Assembly: GCA_002966495.1 (NCBI GenBank)
Contig: CP016490.1
Coordinates: 1,116,001 to 1,180,000 of the forward strand
Direction: 5' to 3'
Length of the DNA: 64,000 nucleotides
Origin: Halomonas sp. GFAJ-1
GTDB lineage: Bacteria; Pseudomonadota; Gammaproteobacteria; Pseudomonadales; Halomonadaceae
This document shows positions 33,015-42,392 of the stretch, one piece after another. Numbering within the stretch: the stretch's first letter is position 1; the number at the start of each line of letters is the position of its first letter. The position numbers were made by a program, and so were the translations under genes. The notes below the pieces were generated by a model. The model was not told the DNA's origin. It saw only the letters and a program-made list of their open reading frames with translations, and did no database searches.

Positions 33015-33629
33015 TTACAGACACTTGAAATAATCGAAAGGCTCCAGGCAATCGCGGCAGCGGTAGAGCGCCTTGCAAGCTGTAGAGCCGAATTCGCTGA
33101 CGCGTTCGGTCGCGTTGCTGCCACATAAAGGGCAGGGCACTACCGGATCAGACTGGCCTGTCAGGCTACGTTTGCTAGCACTTCCTACCGGCGGTGCGAT
33201 GCCGTAGGCGCGCAATTTTTCGCGCCCTTCGTCGGTCAGCCAGTCGGTGGTCCAGGCGGGGGATAGGCGGCGCTGAATCAGCGGGTCTGAGTAGCCAGCG
33301 GCCACCAGTGCTTCATGGATATGCTGTTCAATAACTTCCGTTGCTGGGCAACCGGAGTAAGTTGGCGTTACGTTGACCGCCAACCGACCGTCCACCCAAT
33401 CGATATCGCGCACAATTCCCAGCTCAACCACGCTGACCACAGGCACTTCCGGGTCTGGCACTTCCTGTAAAACGGCCAGTACAGCGTCGACATCGCCTTT
33501 TTCGCCCGCTCGTGGCAGCCCGCTGCGGTCGCTGCCGATCAGGTCTCTGGAGGGCCAGTCATCGATAGGCCCGTCACTGACAGGCCCATTACCGATAGGA
33601 GCAGGCGTTGGGTTACCAGACGGTCGCAT
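33015..33629 (-). CDS. paaD: 1,2-phenylacetyl-CoA epoxidase subunit PaaD
   Basis: A 204-residue accessory subunit of the phenylacetyl-CoA epoxidase system, probably for metal-centre assembly. It has a MIP18/DUF59 domain (VPDPEVPVVSVVELGIV, TPTYSGCPATEVIE) and a C-terminal zinc-ribbon (CPLCGS, then CRDCLEPFDYFKCL). The ATG at 33629 lies inside the end of paaC (17-nt overlap) with GAGGA upstream. Residues 1-45 are a Pro/Ser/Asp-rich linker longer than in E. coli PaaD (about 165 residues in all). Confidence 0.93.
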   Translation of the reverse strand: MRPSGNPTPAPIGNGPVSDGPIDDWPSRDLIGSDRSGLPRAGEKGDVDAVLAVLQEVPDPEVPVVSVVELGIVRDIDWVDGRLAVNVTPTYSGCPATEVIEQHIHEALVAAGYSDPLIQRRLSPAWTTDWLTDEGREKLRAYGIAPPVGSASKRSLTGQSDPVVPCPLCGSNATERVSEFGSTACKALYRCRDCLEPFDYFKCL

Positions 33630-34443
33630 CAGGATACGTCCTCGGCAGGTATTGCATTTCCGCCAACAAAAAGCCCAAGTGCTCGGTGTGATGCCCAACT
33701 TTGCCGCCGGTATACATCCAAGCGTCGTAGGAAGGGCGTTCCAGCGTGGCTTCCTCAAGCACCTCTTCCACCGTCGCTTTCCAGCGAGCGGCAATGGTTT
33801 CCGGATCAGGCGCGATACCGGCCTCTATCATGGCCTGGTCAATTTCGTCGGTTTGCAATAGCTCGCCGGTAAACTGCCAGAGGTTATTGAGGGCGCGCTG
33901 CATACGGGTGTGGCTCTCTTCGGTGCCATCGCCCAGGCGAATAACCCATTCGGAGGAGCGGCGTAGGTGGTACGTTGCTTCCTTGAGTGACTTGGCGGCC
34001 ACTTCAGCAATGCGCGGGTCGCTGGATTCGGCTAGGCCGTCAAGTAGGTGAACATGCCATGCATCGAACAGGAACTGGCGTCCCATGATGTCGGCGAAGT
34101 CACCGTTGGGCTGTTCGGCGATCAGCAGGTTGCGAAAGTCGTGTGCGTCGCGGCGAAAAGCCAGGTGATCGGCATCAATTTTATGCTGGCTGCCACCGCC
34201 TTCAGCGGCTATCAGCTCAGCCGCATAGCCTAGCCAGTTGCGCGCCTGTCCGAACAGATCAAGACCCACATTCATCAACGCCATTTCTTCTTCCAGCGCG
34301 GGGGCCTTGCCACACAGCTGCGCGTGGCGCTGACCCAGTACTAAAGCGCTGTCGCCAAGGCGTAGCAGGTAATCGGTCAACGGTGTTTGTGTTTTTTGAG
34401 CTATGTTTTTTTGAACTGAGTTTTTCAGAGCTAGGTTCTGCAT
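33613..34443 (-). CDS. paaC: 1,2-phenylacetyl-CoA epoxidase structural subunit PaaC
   Basis: A 276-residue ferritin-like structural subunit that pairs with PaaA. Recognisable PaaC segments are LRLGDSALVLGQRHAQLCGK, EEEMALMNVGLDLFGQARNW and GRQFLFDAWHVHLLDGL. The C terminus reads GGKVGHHTEHLGFLLAEMQ. The ATG at 34443 is favoured by GGGAGG just upstream. It follows paaB by 11 nt and overlaps paaD by 17 nt. Confidence 0.95.
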   Translation of the reverse strand: MQNLALKNSVQKNIAQKTQTPLTDYLLRLGDSALVLGQRHAQLCGKAPALEEEMALMNVGLDLFGQARNWLGYAAELIAAEGGGSQHKIDADHLAFRRDAHDFRNLLIAEQPNGDFADIMGRQFLFDAWHVHLLDGLAESSDPRIAEVAAKSLKEATYHLRRSSEWVIRLGDGTEESHTRMQRALNNLWQFTGELLQTDEIDQAMIEAGIAPDPETIAARWKATVEEVLEEATLERPSYDAWMYTGGKVGHHTEHLGFLLAEMQYLPRTYPDATVW

Positions 34444-34454
34444 CACTGCCTCCC

Positions 34455-34736
34455 TCACATGTGGCCGACTTCTTTCGGCAGTTTGTAGAAGGATGCGTGG
34501 CGATAGACCTTGTCATTAGACGGGTCGAACAGCGGCTCTTTCTCGTCGGGAGAAGATGCGGTGATTTCGCTGGCCGGAACCACCCAGATGCTTACCCCTT
34601 CATTACGGCGGGTATAAAGCTCGCGGGCATTTTCAATTGCCATGCAGCGATCGGCGGCGTGTACGCTACCGACGTGCTTGTGGTTAAGACCATGCTTGCT
34701 GCGTATAAAAACTTCGAAGAGGGGCCAGTCAGCCAT
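34455..34736 (-). CDS. paaB: 1,2-phenylacetyl-CoA epoxidase subunit PaaB
   Basis: A 93-residue small subunit that bridges PaaAC units. The opening WPLFEVFIRSKHGLNHKHVG and the following AIENARELYTRRNEGVSIWV are the family signature. It lies 88 nt after paaA. Confidence 0.95.
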   Translation of the reverse strand: MADWPLFEVFIRSKHGLNHKHVGSVHAADRCMAIENARELYTRRNEGVSIWVVPASEITASSPDEKEPLFDPSNDKVYRHASFYKLPKEVGHM

Positions 34737-34824
34737 GAGAGAAGCCTCAGTGGTCAGAGGAGCCTCGGCTCGCGAGACTCCCTATTGTTGTAAGGATCAC
34801 GTGTTTTAAGAGCAGGTTTTAAAA

Positions 34825-35811
34825 TCAGGCCGCTCGTCGTTGACGTTTGGCGGCATAGGCCACGGCGGCTTCACGTACCCAGGCACCGTTATCGATGGCG
34901 CTGCGACGTGCCTCGACACGCTCGCGGTTGCAGGGGCCGTTGCCTTTCACTACGTCAAAAAACTCCTGCCAGTCGATTTCACCGAACTCATAGTGACCGG
35001 TCTCTTCGTTATATTTGAGATCCGGATCAGGGGCGGTGCAGCCCAGCAGCTCTAGCTGCGGTACGGTTTGGTCGAGGAAGCGCTGACGCAACTCATCGTT
35101 GCTGTGGCGTTTGATCTTCCAGGCCATCGATTGAGCGCTGTTGGGTGAGTTCTCATCGGATGGCCCGAACATCATTAGCGATGGCCACCAGAAACGGTTG
35201 ATGGAGTCCTGCACCATGGCTTTCTGGTCGTCAGTGCCCTCCTGCATCATGGTCAACAGAATTTGATAACCCTGGCGCTGATGGAAGCTCTCTTCCTTGC
35301 ACACGCGAATCATGGCGCGCGCGTAGGGGCCGTAAGAGGTGCGCTGTAGCGGTACCTGATTGACGATGGCAGCGCCGTCGACCAGCCAGCCGATCGTGCC
35401 CATGTCAGCCCAGTTGAGCGTGGGGTAGTTGAAGATGCTGGAGTACTTGGCGCGGCCATCGTGAAGCTTGTCGATCTCTTCGTCGCGGTCGGCACCTAGC
35501 GTTTCCATGGCGCTATAAAGGTACAGGCCGTGACCCGCCTCGTCCTGAATCTTGGCCATTAGCTGCAGTTTGCGCTTAAGGGTCGGTGCACGTGTCAGCC
35601 AGTTACCTTCCGGCAGCATACCGACGATCTCGGAGTGCGCGTGTTGAGAAATCTGACGGATCAACGTCTTACGGTAGGCATCCGGCATCCAATTCTTGGG
35701 TTCTATTTTAATTTCATCATTGATGCGCTCCTGGAACTGGCGTTCTTCAGGGCTCATCTCATCAAGCGTTTTAAGTTTGTTAGAACCGGTTTCAACGAGC
35801 TGCGCGTACAT
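34825..35811 (-). CDS. paaA: 1,2-phenylacetyl-CoA epoxidase catalytic subunit PaaA
   Basis: A 328-residue di-iron oxygenase that epoxidises the ring of phenylacetyl-CoA. Iron-ligand motifs appear as MAKIQDEAGHGLYLYSAMET (E-x2-H) and CKEESFHQRQGYQIL (E-x2-H). It begins the paaABCDE-paaZ operon. The 303-bp gap to paaK contains the paaK terminator and must hold the promoter for this operon. Confidence 0.97.
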   Translation of the reverse strand: MYAQLVETGSNKLKTLDEMSPEERQFQERINDEIKIEPKNWMPDAYRKTLIRQISQHAHSEIVGMLPEGNWLTRAPTLKRKLQLMAKIQDEAGHGLYLYSAMETLGADRDEEIDKLHDGRAKYSSIFNYPTLNWADMGTIGWLVDGAAIVNQVPLQRTSYGPYARAMIRVCKEESFHQRQGYQILLTMMQEGTDDQKAMVQDSINRFWWPSLMMFGPSDENSPNSAQSMAWKIKRHSNDELRQRFLDQTVPQLELLGCTAPDPDLKYNEETGHYEFGEIDWQEFFDVVKGNGPCNRERVEARRSAIDNGAWVREAAVAYAAKRQRRAA

Positions 35812-36033
35812 AGAGACCTCCGCGGCGTCGGACTATCAGGGAGTGTGGCTTATCTTGTTTAAAGTATAGTGACACAAAATATTTTATCAACAAGTATTTT
35901 TATGTATCGCTTTAAGACTTTGTGATTACGAATAAAGGAAAGATGTCTGTTTTATATAGTAAAAATGACCAAGGATAAGTGATTCTGAATGTGATATTTT
36001 TTCTGACGTTTACTGACTATTTGGGTGTAAAAA
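35812..36033 (-). promoter_or_regulatory. Promoter region of paaABCDE-paaZ
   Basis: An AT-rich region of about 220 bp between the paaK terminator and paaA. A TGATTC element (35980-35985) followed by TGAATGTGAT resembles half of the E. coli PaaX operator, and another TGATTC lies just before paaX (45927-45932). Operator assignment is tentative. No gene is present. Confidence 0.4.
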
Positions 36034-36063
36034 AGCCCCTGTAGGGGAGTTCCTAAAGGGGCT
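36029..36063 (-). terminator. Terminator after paaK
   Basis: On the minus strand AGCCCCT (36063-36057) pairs with AGGGGCT (36040-36034) around 16 nt, followed by a run of six T at 36034-36029. It separates the paaF-K operon from the paaA operon. Confidence 0.75.
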
Positions 36064-36114
36064 GTGTTGGCGCGGCGTTGCTTATCAGAGGCCGCTAAGC
36101 GTTAAGGAGCTGAA

Positions 36115-37428
36115 TCAGCGAAGGTCCTTGACGCGTCTGGCCTTGCCCAGCGAACGCATAACGCTCTCTACCGGACACACTTCAACCTGGGTGCTAATAC
36201 CGATATACGTCTTGATGGCATGCTGAAGCTGTTTCGCGGCGTCTTCACAAGCTACGGGGTCGCGGGCGATGTCATGATGATTCGCTTCTACACGAACAAG
36301 CACCATGTCCATATTGCCTTGGCGGCTGACTTCGATCTCGTAGTGGGGAGAAAGTGACGCGATCTTAAGTAGCTGCTCTTCGATCTGGGTGGGGAACACA
36401 TTAACCCCGCGAATGATCAGCATGTCGTCGCTGCGGCCAGTGATCTTGTCGATGCGCCGCATAGGGCGCGCAGTGCCTGGCAGTAGGCGGGTCAGGTCGC
36501 GGGTGCGGTAACGAATCACCGGCAGGCCTTCTTTGGTTAGGGTGGTGAATACCAGCTCGCCGTACTCACCGTCTGGCAGGACGTCACCGCTGACTGGGTC
36601 GATGATTTCGGGATAGAAGTGATCTTCCCAGATGGTGGGGCCATCTTTGGTTTCGAGGCACTCCATGCCCACGCCCGGCCCCATTACCTCGGAGAGCCCG
36701 TAAATATCGAGGGCATCGATGCCCAGACGCTGCTCTAGGGCAGTGCGCATGCTGTCGGTCCAGGGTTCGGCACCGAAAATGCCGGTGCGCAGCGGCAGTG
36801 TATGTGGATCGATGCCTTGGCGCTCCATCTCGTCAGCAATGTTGAGCATGTACGAGGGCGTGACCATGATGATGTCCGGCTGGAAATCACGGATCAGCTG
36901 AACCTGTTTCTCCGTCTGGCCCCCCGACATGGGTATGACTGCGCAGCCCAGGCGCTCGGCACCGTAATGCGCGCCCAGCCCGCCGGTGAACAGGCCGTAG
37001 CCATACGCCACATGCACTTTGTCGCTGCGGCTGCCGCCAGCGGCGCGGATTGAGCGCGCCACCACATCGGACCACACATCAATATCTTTCTGGGTGTAGC
37101 CCACCACCGTGGGCTGCCCAGTAGTGCCGCTGGACGCGTGAATGCGCACGATCTCGCTCATTGGCGTGGCCAACATGCCAAACGGGTAGTTGTCGCGCAG
37201 ATCGGCCTTGGTGGTGAACGGTAGTTTGGCGAGATCCGCTAGCGTCTGGATATCGTCGGGATGCACTCCTGCTCTGTCGAAAGACTGGCGATAGAACGGC
37301 ACATTGTCGTAAGCGTGCTTCAGGCTCCACTTCAGGCGCTTGACCTGAGTGGCGCGCAGCTCGTCGATGCTGGCGGTTTCCAAGGGGTCGAGAGTCGCAG
37401 TGTCGATACGCGTAGCGGGCTGATTCAT
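36115..37428 (-). CDS. paaK: Phenylacetate-CoA ligase
   Basis: A 437-residue AMP-forming ligase that activates phenylacetate to phenylacetyl-CoA. The phosphate-binding loop is IHASSGTTGQPTVVGYT (about residues 86-102). YGLSEVMGPGVGMEC, YRTRDLTRLLPG and KITGRSDDMLIIRGVNVFPT follow as in PaaK. The ATG at 37428 is preferred over a TTG at 37449 because CCGGAGA lies just upstream of it. It is last in paaFGHIJK, 95 nt after paaJ. Confidence 0.97.
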   Translation of the reverse strand: MNQPATRIDTATLDPLETASIDELRATQVKRLKWSLKHAYDNVPFYRQSFDRAGVHPDDIQTLADLAKLPFTTKADLRDNYPFGMLATPMSEIVRIHASSGTTGQPTVVGYTQKDIDVWSDVVARSIRAAGGSRSDKVHVAYGYGLFTGGLGAHYGAERLGCAVIPMSGGQTEKQVQLIRDFQPDIIMVTPSYMLNIADEMERQGIDPHTLPLRTGIFGAEPWTDSMRTALEQRLGIDALDIYGLSEVMGPGVGMECLETKDGPTIWEDHFYPEIIDPVSGDVLPDGEYGELVFTTLTKEGLPVIRYRTRDLTRLLPGTARPMRRIDKITGRSDDMLIIRGVNVFPTQIEEQLLKIASLSPHYEIEVSRQGNMDMVLVRVEANHHDIARDPVACEDAAKQLQHAIKTYIGISTQVEVCPVESVMRSLGKARRVKDLR

Positions 37429-37523
37429 CAGGAGTCTCCGGTCAAGCAAGTTGTTATTGGGTCAACGTTTCATGAGCCATGGGCTGGGTAGTGATCCATG
37501 AAGTCGTGGCCTATGAAATCGTC

Positions 37524-38729
37524 TTATAAGCGCTCGATGATTAGAGCAATGCCCTGTCCGACACCAATACACATGGTGCATAGCGCAAAGCGTCCTTGCC
37601 GACGTTCGAGTTCATGCAAGGCAGTGGTCACAAGCCGAGCGCCGCTCATGCCCAGCGGGTGGCCGAGTGCAATAGCGCCCCCATTGGGATTGACGTGTTC
37701 GGCATCATCGCTCAGGCCCAGGTCGCGCATGACTGCCAACGCTTGAGCAGCAAAGGCTTCATTGAGTTCGATCACGTCCATCTGTTCGAGGGTAAGCCCG
37801 GTCTGGGCAAGTACCTTACGGGTGGCGGGAGAGGGGCCGAACCCCATGATGCGCGGCTCCACCCCAGCGGTGGCCATGCCTACCACGCGGGCGCGGGCTT
37901 TTAAGCCAAAACGCTCTGCTTGCTCGGGGGATGCCAGCAGCAGCGCACAGGCGCCATCGTTAACCCCAGAGGCATTACCCGCTGTCACACTGCCGCCTTC
38001 GCGGAAGGGAGTGGGTAGCTTGGCGAGCTGCTCGGCGGTCGTGGCGGCGCGCGGGTGCTCGTCGGTATCCACCACTAACGGGTCTTGTTTGCGGCGGGGG
38101 ATTTCGACCGGAACGATCTCTTCAGCAAGGCGGCCAGCCTCCATAGCGGCGGCGGTACGCTGCTGGCTGCGCAGTGCAAAAGCGTCCTGGTCTTCTCGGG
38201 AAATGCCAAACTGCTCAGCCACGTTTTCAGCGGTTTCGGGCATGGAGTCCACGCCGAACTGAGCTTTCATTGCACGATTGATAAAGCGCCAGCCAATGGT
38301 CGTATCGAAAATATCGGCTTGGCGTGAGAAAGCTTGCTCCGCCTTGCCCATCACGAAGGGCGCCCGGGACATCGACTCCACCCCGCCAGCAATCATTAGC
38401 CCCGCTTCGCCGGTCTTGATGGTGCGGGCGGCATTGCCGATGGCGTCCATGCCAGAGCCGCAAAGGCGGTTGATGGTGGAGCCAGGCACCTCGACCGGAA
38501 GCCCGGCCAGCAGCGCGGACATGCGCGCCACGTTGCGGTTATCTTCCCCTGCTTGGTTGGCGCAGCCGTAAAAGATATCGTCAATCAGCGACCAGTCGAC
38601 GTTCGGGTTGCGTTCCATCAGGGTGCGCATGGGTATGGCCCCCAGGTCATCGGCACGCATGCTCGAAAGTGCGCCGCCGTAGCGTCCTATTGGGGTACGA
38701 ATGGCATCAATGATCAGCGCGTCTTTCAT
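37524..38729 (-). CDS. paaJ: 3-oxoadipyl-CoA / 3-oxo-5,6-dehydrosuberyl-CoA thiolase
   Basis: A 401-residue thiolase that performs both thiolytic steps of the phenylacetate pathway. The acylated Cys is in INRLCGSGMDAIGNAARTI (about residue 90), the His in GGAIALGHPLGMSGARL and the second Cys in CTMCIGVGQGIALI. It overlaps paaI by 4 nt (ATGA). PcaF of the protocatechuate pathway is nearly the same enzyme; the operon decides for PaaJ. Confidence 0.95.
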   Translation of the reverse strand: MKDALIIDAIRTPIGRYGGALSSMRADDLGAIPMRTLMERNPNVDWSLIDDIFYGCANQAGEDNRNVARMSALLAGLPVEVPGSTINRLCGSGMDAIGNAARTIKTGEAGLMIAGGVESMSRAPFVMGKAEQAFSRQADIFDTTIGWRFINRAMKAQFGVDSMPETAENVAEQFGISREDQDAFALRSQQRTAAAMEAGRLAEEIVPVEIPRRKQDPLVVDTDEHPRAATTAEQLAKLPTPFREGGSVTAGNASGVNDGACALLLASPEQAERFGLKARARVVGMATAGVEPRIMGFGPSPATRKVLAQTGLTLEQMDVIELNEAFAAQALAVMRDLGLSDDAEHVNPNGGAIALGHPLGMSGARLVTTALHELERRQGRFALCTMCIGVGQGIALIIERL

Positions 38730-39208
38730 TGGTTATCTCCAGCGGCAGTATTTTCTGCGTCAGTGTCTTCCAAGCGGCGTACGCTGCCGCGAATTTTGTA
38801 GGAACGCCCGCGGAACAGGGCAACGGTATCGCCGTGCTGATTGCGCAGCGTGATGTCATAAATGCCGGTGCGTCCGCGTCGGCTGCGCTCTTCGGCAGTG
38901 GCGGTCAGTTCATCGCCTAGTTGGCCAGGGCCGAGGTAGTCGATGCTGCAGCCTGAGGCCACCGTGGCCTCATCGTAACTATTGCAGGCAAACGCAAAGG
39001 CGGAATCAGCCAGGGCAAACAGAAACCCGCCATGGCAGTTGCCGTGACCCTGCACCATATCCTGGCGTACGGTCATGGTCAGTTCTGCAAAGCCAGGGGC
39101 TACGCGGATAATCCGCATGCCCAGCCCTTGGCTGGCATGGTCACGGGCAAACATTGCCTCGGCACAGGCTTCCGCCAGCTGTTGTGGGGTCAGTTGGGCA
39201 TCACTCAT
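38726..39208 (-). CDS. paaI: Hydroxyphenylacetyl-CoA thioesterase
   Basis: A 160-residue hot-dog-fold thioesterase. GHGNCHGGFLFALADSAFAF (about residues 51-70) is the family's catalytic region with the conserved Asp. It would release CoA from dead-end hydroxyphenylacetyl-CoA products of the epoxidase. It overlaps paaH by 8 nt and paaJ by 4 nt. Confidence 0.94.
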   Translation of the reverse strand: MSDAQLTPQQLAEACAEAMFARDHASQGLGMRIIRVAPGFAELTMTVRQDMVQGHGNCHGGFLFALADSAFAFACNSYDEATVASGCSIDYLGPGQLGDELTATAEERSRRGRTGIYDITLRNQHGDTVALFRGRSYKIRGSVRRLEDTDAENTAAGDNQ

Positions 39209-40736
39209 GGAAGCTTCCCCCGCCCAAGGCGTTGCGACGCAGCAGGAACGAGCTGCGATAGCGCTCTTCGCCGTAGCTCTGCTGCAGGTGTGTAAGGGTG
39301 CGGTGAACGAAGGGCAGGCCCAGTGAGTCTGCCCAGGCCAGAGGGCCTTGTGGGTAGTTAACGCCCGCCTGCATCGCTAGGTCGCCATCCTTAGCGCTGC
39401 ACACGCCTTGCAGCACGGCATCGGCAGCTTCATTAGCGAGCATGGTCACGGTACGTAGCACTACCAGCCCCGGCGTGTCGGTTAGCCAGGCTACGTCCAT
39501 ACCCAGGCGCTGGAAGAAAGCGGTGGCCAGTTGGAGGGCCTCGGGTGATGTTGTGTGGCTAGCAGCAAGCGCAATGGCGCTGGCGCTGCGGTAGTCCAGG
39601 CATAAGTCGAACAGTACCAGAGTATCGAGCCCTTCATTGGCCGCACGTTCGGCGGCGCAGCGTCCGTCGCTAAGCGCCAGTACCAGATCGCCTAGGTATA
39701 GGCGAGGGGAGCCATCTTGCTGTAGCGATTCGCGATACACCACGTTGAGACCAGCTTCTTGAGCGCGTTCCAGCAGTGGCGCGAGAGTGCTGTTGGCACC
39801 CTGTACGACAAGTGCTGGTAGCTCCGTATTTGCTGGTTCGGCAAACGTAGGCTGCGGCTTCGCAGCGCCTTCAGCGTAGTCGAAGAAACCTTGACCGGAC
39901 TTACGCCCCAGGCGTCCGGCTTCAACCAACGCTTGCTGTACTAAGGAAGGCTCGAAACGGGTGTCGCCGTAGTAAGCGTCAAACACCGAGCGGGTCACCG
40001 CGTAGTTCACGTCATGACCGATCAGGTCCATCAGTTCGAAAGGCCCCATGCGGAACCCGCCGGCTTGACGCAGCAAGGCATCGATAGTGGCGGCATCGCT
40101 GGCACCTTCCTGCAGCAGGCGTAGCCCTTCGGCATAAAATGGCCGCGCCACGCGGTTAACAATAAACCCAGGGGTAGAGCTTGCGTGTACCGCCACCTTG
40201 CCCCAGGCGCTAGCGGTATCGAAAAGGGTGTTCGCAACATCTGCGGTGGTCGCCAGACCTGACACCACTTCTACTAGCTTCATCACTGGGGCGGGGTTAA
40301 AGAAGTGAAGCCCCGCCATGCGTTCAGGGCGTTCAAGGTTCGCTGCAATGGAGGTGATCGATAGTGACGAGGTATTACTGGCGAGCAATGTATCCGGCGA
40401 GCATAGCGCTTCGAGCTGGGCGAACACCTGCCGTTTAACCTCAAGGTTTTCAACAATGGCTTCAATAATTAGGCGGCTGTCGGCCAGGGCGTCGATTGTG
40501 TCGGCGGGCTGTAGGCGAGCCATGATGTTATCCACATCGGCTTGGCTCACCTTGCCCTTGGCAACGCGCTTTTCCAGCTGGCGGCGAATGTTGTTGATAC
40601 CTGCTTTGGCGGCACCCGGCTGATTGTCGTGCAAGATTACCGAGTGGCCAGCCTGGGCGGCTACCTGAGCGATACCGGCACCCATGGCGCCTGCGCCGAT
40701 CACGCCAATAACGGCGGACGTGGGTAGGGCTGCCAT
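39201..40736 (-). CDS. paaH: 3-hydroxyadipyl-CoA dehydrogenase
   Basis: A 511-residue NAD-dependent 3-hydroxyacyl-CoA dehydrogenase. The Rossmann motif IGVIGAGAMGAGIAQVAAQA is at the N terminus. The catalytic-domain signature MAGLHFFNPAPVMKLVEVV and two C-terminal helical domains follow, giving the long PaaH form instead of the 280-residue form. The start MAALPTSAV at 40736 is one base after the paaG stop; a 47-residue longer frame overlaps paaG and is not likely. Confidence 0.95.
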   Translation of the reverse strand: MAALPTSAVIGVIGAGAMGAGIAQVAAQAGHSVILHDNQPGAAKAGINNIRRQLEKRVAKGKVSQADVDNIMARLQPADTIDALADSRLIIEAIVENLEVKRQVFAQLEALCSPDTLLASNTSSLSITSIAANLERPERMAGLHFFNPAPVMKLVEVVSGLATTADVANTLFDTASAWGKVAVHASSTPGFIVNRVARPFYAEGLRLLQEGASDAATIDALLRQAGGFRMGPFELMDLIGHDVNYAVTRSVFDAYYGDTRFEPSLVQQALVEAGRLGRKSGQGFFDYAEGAAKPQPTFAEPANTELPALVVQGANSTLAPLLERAQEAGLNVVYRESLQQDGSPRLYLGDLVLALSDGRCAAERAANEGLDTLVLFDLCLDYRSASAIALAASHTTSPEALQLATAFFQRLGMDVAWLTDTPGLVVLRTVTMLANEAADAVLQGVCSAKDGDLAMQAGVNYPQGPLAWADSLGLPFVHRTLTHLQQSYGEERYRSSFLLRRNALGGGSFHE

Positions 40737-40737
40737 A

Positions 40738-41529
40738 TCACTCTCCCTTGAAGGTGGGGCGACGTTTTTCCATAAAGGCGCTGACACCTTCGCGGTAGTC
40801 GTCGGAGCGCCCGGCAAGGCGTTGCAGATCGCGCTCCAGATCGAGCTGTTCGTTGAAGCTGTTATCGCTGCTGGCATGCAGGGCGCGTTTGATAAGCGCC
40901 AAGCCGCGCGTCGGCTGTGTGGCCAAGTGGCGAGCCATGTTCATGGCTTCTTCCTGAAGCGCCTCATCGTCGACGCAGCGCCAAATCATGCCCCACTGTT
41001 CGGCAGTCTCGGCGGGCAGCTTGTCACCAAGCATCGCCAGGCCCTTGGCACGCGCCATGCCCACTAAGTGAGGCAGGGTCCAGGTGCCGCCGGAGTCGGG
41101 AATCAAGCCGATTTTACAGAAAGCCTGAATAAAGCTCGCCGAGCGTGCGGCCAATACGATGTCGCAGGCCAGGGCGATGTTGGCACCGGCACCTGCGGCC
41201 ACGCCGTTCACCGCACAAATGGTCGGGAACGGCATATCTTTAAGAGCGCGCAGCATGGGGTTGTAGCGTTTCTCAAGTGACTCGCCGAGATCGGGGGCTT
41301 GCTCACCGGGGGCAACGCTGCGGTCGGAAAGATCTTGGCCAGCGCAGAAGCCGCGTCCGTTGCCGGTCAGCAACAAAGCGCGAACGCTTGGGTCCTGGCA
41401 CACGTCCTTAAGCGCCTTGCGCATCTCGGCATGCATCTCAGTATTGAAGCTGTTCAAGCTGTCGGGGCGGTTTAGCGTAATGCAGGCAACGCCGTCTTCC
41501 ACGGTGTAAAGCAGGGGCGCTTGGCTCAT
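40738..41529 (-). CDS. paaG: 1,2-epoxyphenylacetyl-CoA isomerase
   Basis: A 263-residue crotonase that converts the ring epoxide to oxepin-CoA. Oxyanion-hole regions are GRGFCAGQDLSDR and NGVAAGAGANIALACD, and IGLIPDSGGTWTLP carries the conserved acidic residue. The ATG at 41529 has AAGGAT upstream; a longer in-frame start at 41646 lies within paaF and is rejected. It lies 16 nt after paaF. Confidence 0.95.
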   Translation of the reverse strand: MSQAPLLYTVEDGVACITLNRPDSLNSFNTEMHAEMRKALKDVCQDPSVRALLLTGNGRGFCAGQDLSDRSVAPGEQAPDLGESLEKRYNPMLRALKDMPFPTICAVNGVAAGAGANIALACDIVLAARSASFIQAFCKIGLIPDSGGTWTLPHLVGMARAKGLAMLGDKLPAETAEQWGMIWRCVDDEALQEEAMNMARHLATQPTRGLALIKRALHASSDNSFNEQLDLERDLQRLAGRSDDYREGVSAFMEKRRPTFKGE

Positions 41530-41545
41530 GGGGTATATCCTTGTG

Positions 41546-42319
41546 TCAGTGCCCTTGAAAAGTGGCAGGTCGTTTTTCTTGGAAGGCGCGAATGCCCTCT
41601 TCGCGGTCGGCGGTACCCGCCAGTAAGGTGAATGCATGGCGTTCAAAGCGCAGGCCGGTGGCTAGGTCGGTATCCATCGCCTTGTGCAGCGATTCCCGCG
41701 CTAAACGCACCGCCAGCGGTGCCTTGGCGGCGATGCGTGTTGCAATGGCCATGGCGTGTTCAAGGGTGAGTTCGGGTTGGGTAATCTCGCTAATCAGGCC
41801 AGCTTCGAGGGCACGGCGAGCAGAAATTGGCTCGCCGGTCAGCACCATTTGGGTAGCCAGAGATTTGCCTACCGCTCTAAGCAATCGTTGGGTGCCGCCA
41901 GCGCCGGGCATGATGCCCAGGTTGATTTCCGGCTGGCCAAACAGGGCGTTTTCACCGGCAATGATGATGTCGGCATGCATGGCCAGTTCGCAGCCACCGC
42001 CCAAGGCATAGCCATTGACGGCGGCAATGATCGGTTTGCGAAAGCGCGTAATGGTGGCCCAGTGGTGCTGGCGAGGATCTTCCAGCATGCCCACCAGATC
42101 GCGTTCGGCCATTTCGTTAATATCCGCACCGGCGGCGAACGCTTTCGCACTGCCGGTAATCACCACGGCGCGAACGTTGTCGTCACTATCAGCCTTGCTC
42201 AAGGTGTCGGCGAGCTCGCCGAGAAGCTGCGTATTAAGCGCATTCAGTGCGTCTGGGCGATTCAGCGTGATGCATAAAACGCCTTCCTGGGGTGGGGTTG
42301 TTTTTAGAGTAGTGGGCAT
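41546..42319 (-). CDS. paaF: 2,3-dehydroadipyl-CoA hydratase
   Basis: A 257-residue enoyl-CoA hydratase of the crotonase family. FAAGADINEMAERD and NGYALGGGCELAMHADIII form the CoA and oxyanion site, and both catalytic glutamates are in place (GCELAM and GQPEINLGIMPGAGGT). It is first in the paaFGHIJK operon and divergent from paaN. A sigma-70-like promoter with an overlapping palindrome lies 45-75 bp upstream. Confidence 0.94.
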   Translation of the reverse strand: MPTTLKTTPPQEGVLCITLNRPDALNALNTQLLGELADTLSKADSDDNVRAVVITGSAKAFAAGADINEMAERDLVGMLEDPRQHHWATITRFRKPIIAAVNGYALGGGCELAMHADIIIAGENALFGQPEINLGIMPGAGGTQRLLRAVGKSLATQMVLTGEPISARRALEAGLISEITQPELTLEHAMAIATRIAAKAPLAVRLARESLHKAMDTDLATGLRFERHAFTLLAGTADREEGIRAFQEKRPATFQGH

Positions 42320-42364
42320 TTTTACCTCAGTTCGGCCTGTGGCGCACAGGATGAATATCTGCCG

Positions 42365-42392
42365 AGTATAGGTTTATTTTGATACGCATCAA
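42365..42392 (-). promoter_or_regulatory. paaF promoter with an overlapping FNR/ANR-like palindrome
   Basis: On the minus strand, TTGATG (42392-42387) as -35, a 16-bp spacer and TATACT (42370-42365) as -10 make a plausible sigma-70 promoter. The -35 lies within TTGATGCGTATCAA (42392-42379), a perfect TTGAT-N4-ATCAA palindrome that matches the FNR/ANR consensus. The overlap suggests a repressor or redox-responsive site. Confidence 0.5.

Noticed and set aside
40737..40877. Longer start for paaH
   Set aside because: It would overlap the end of paaG by 140 bp, and the Rossmann fold starts right after the ATG at 40736.
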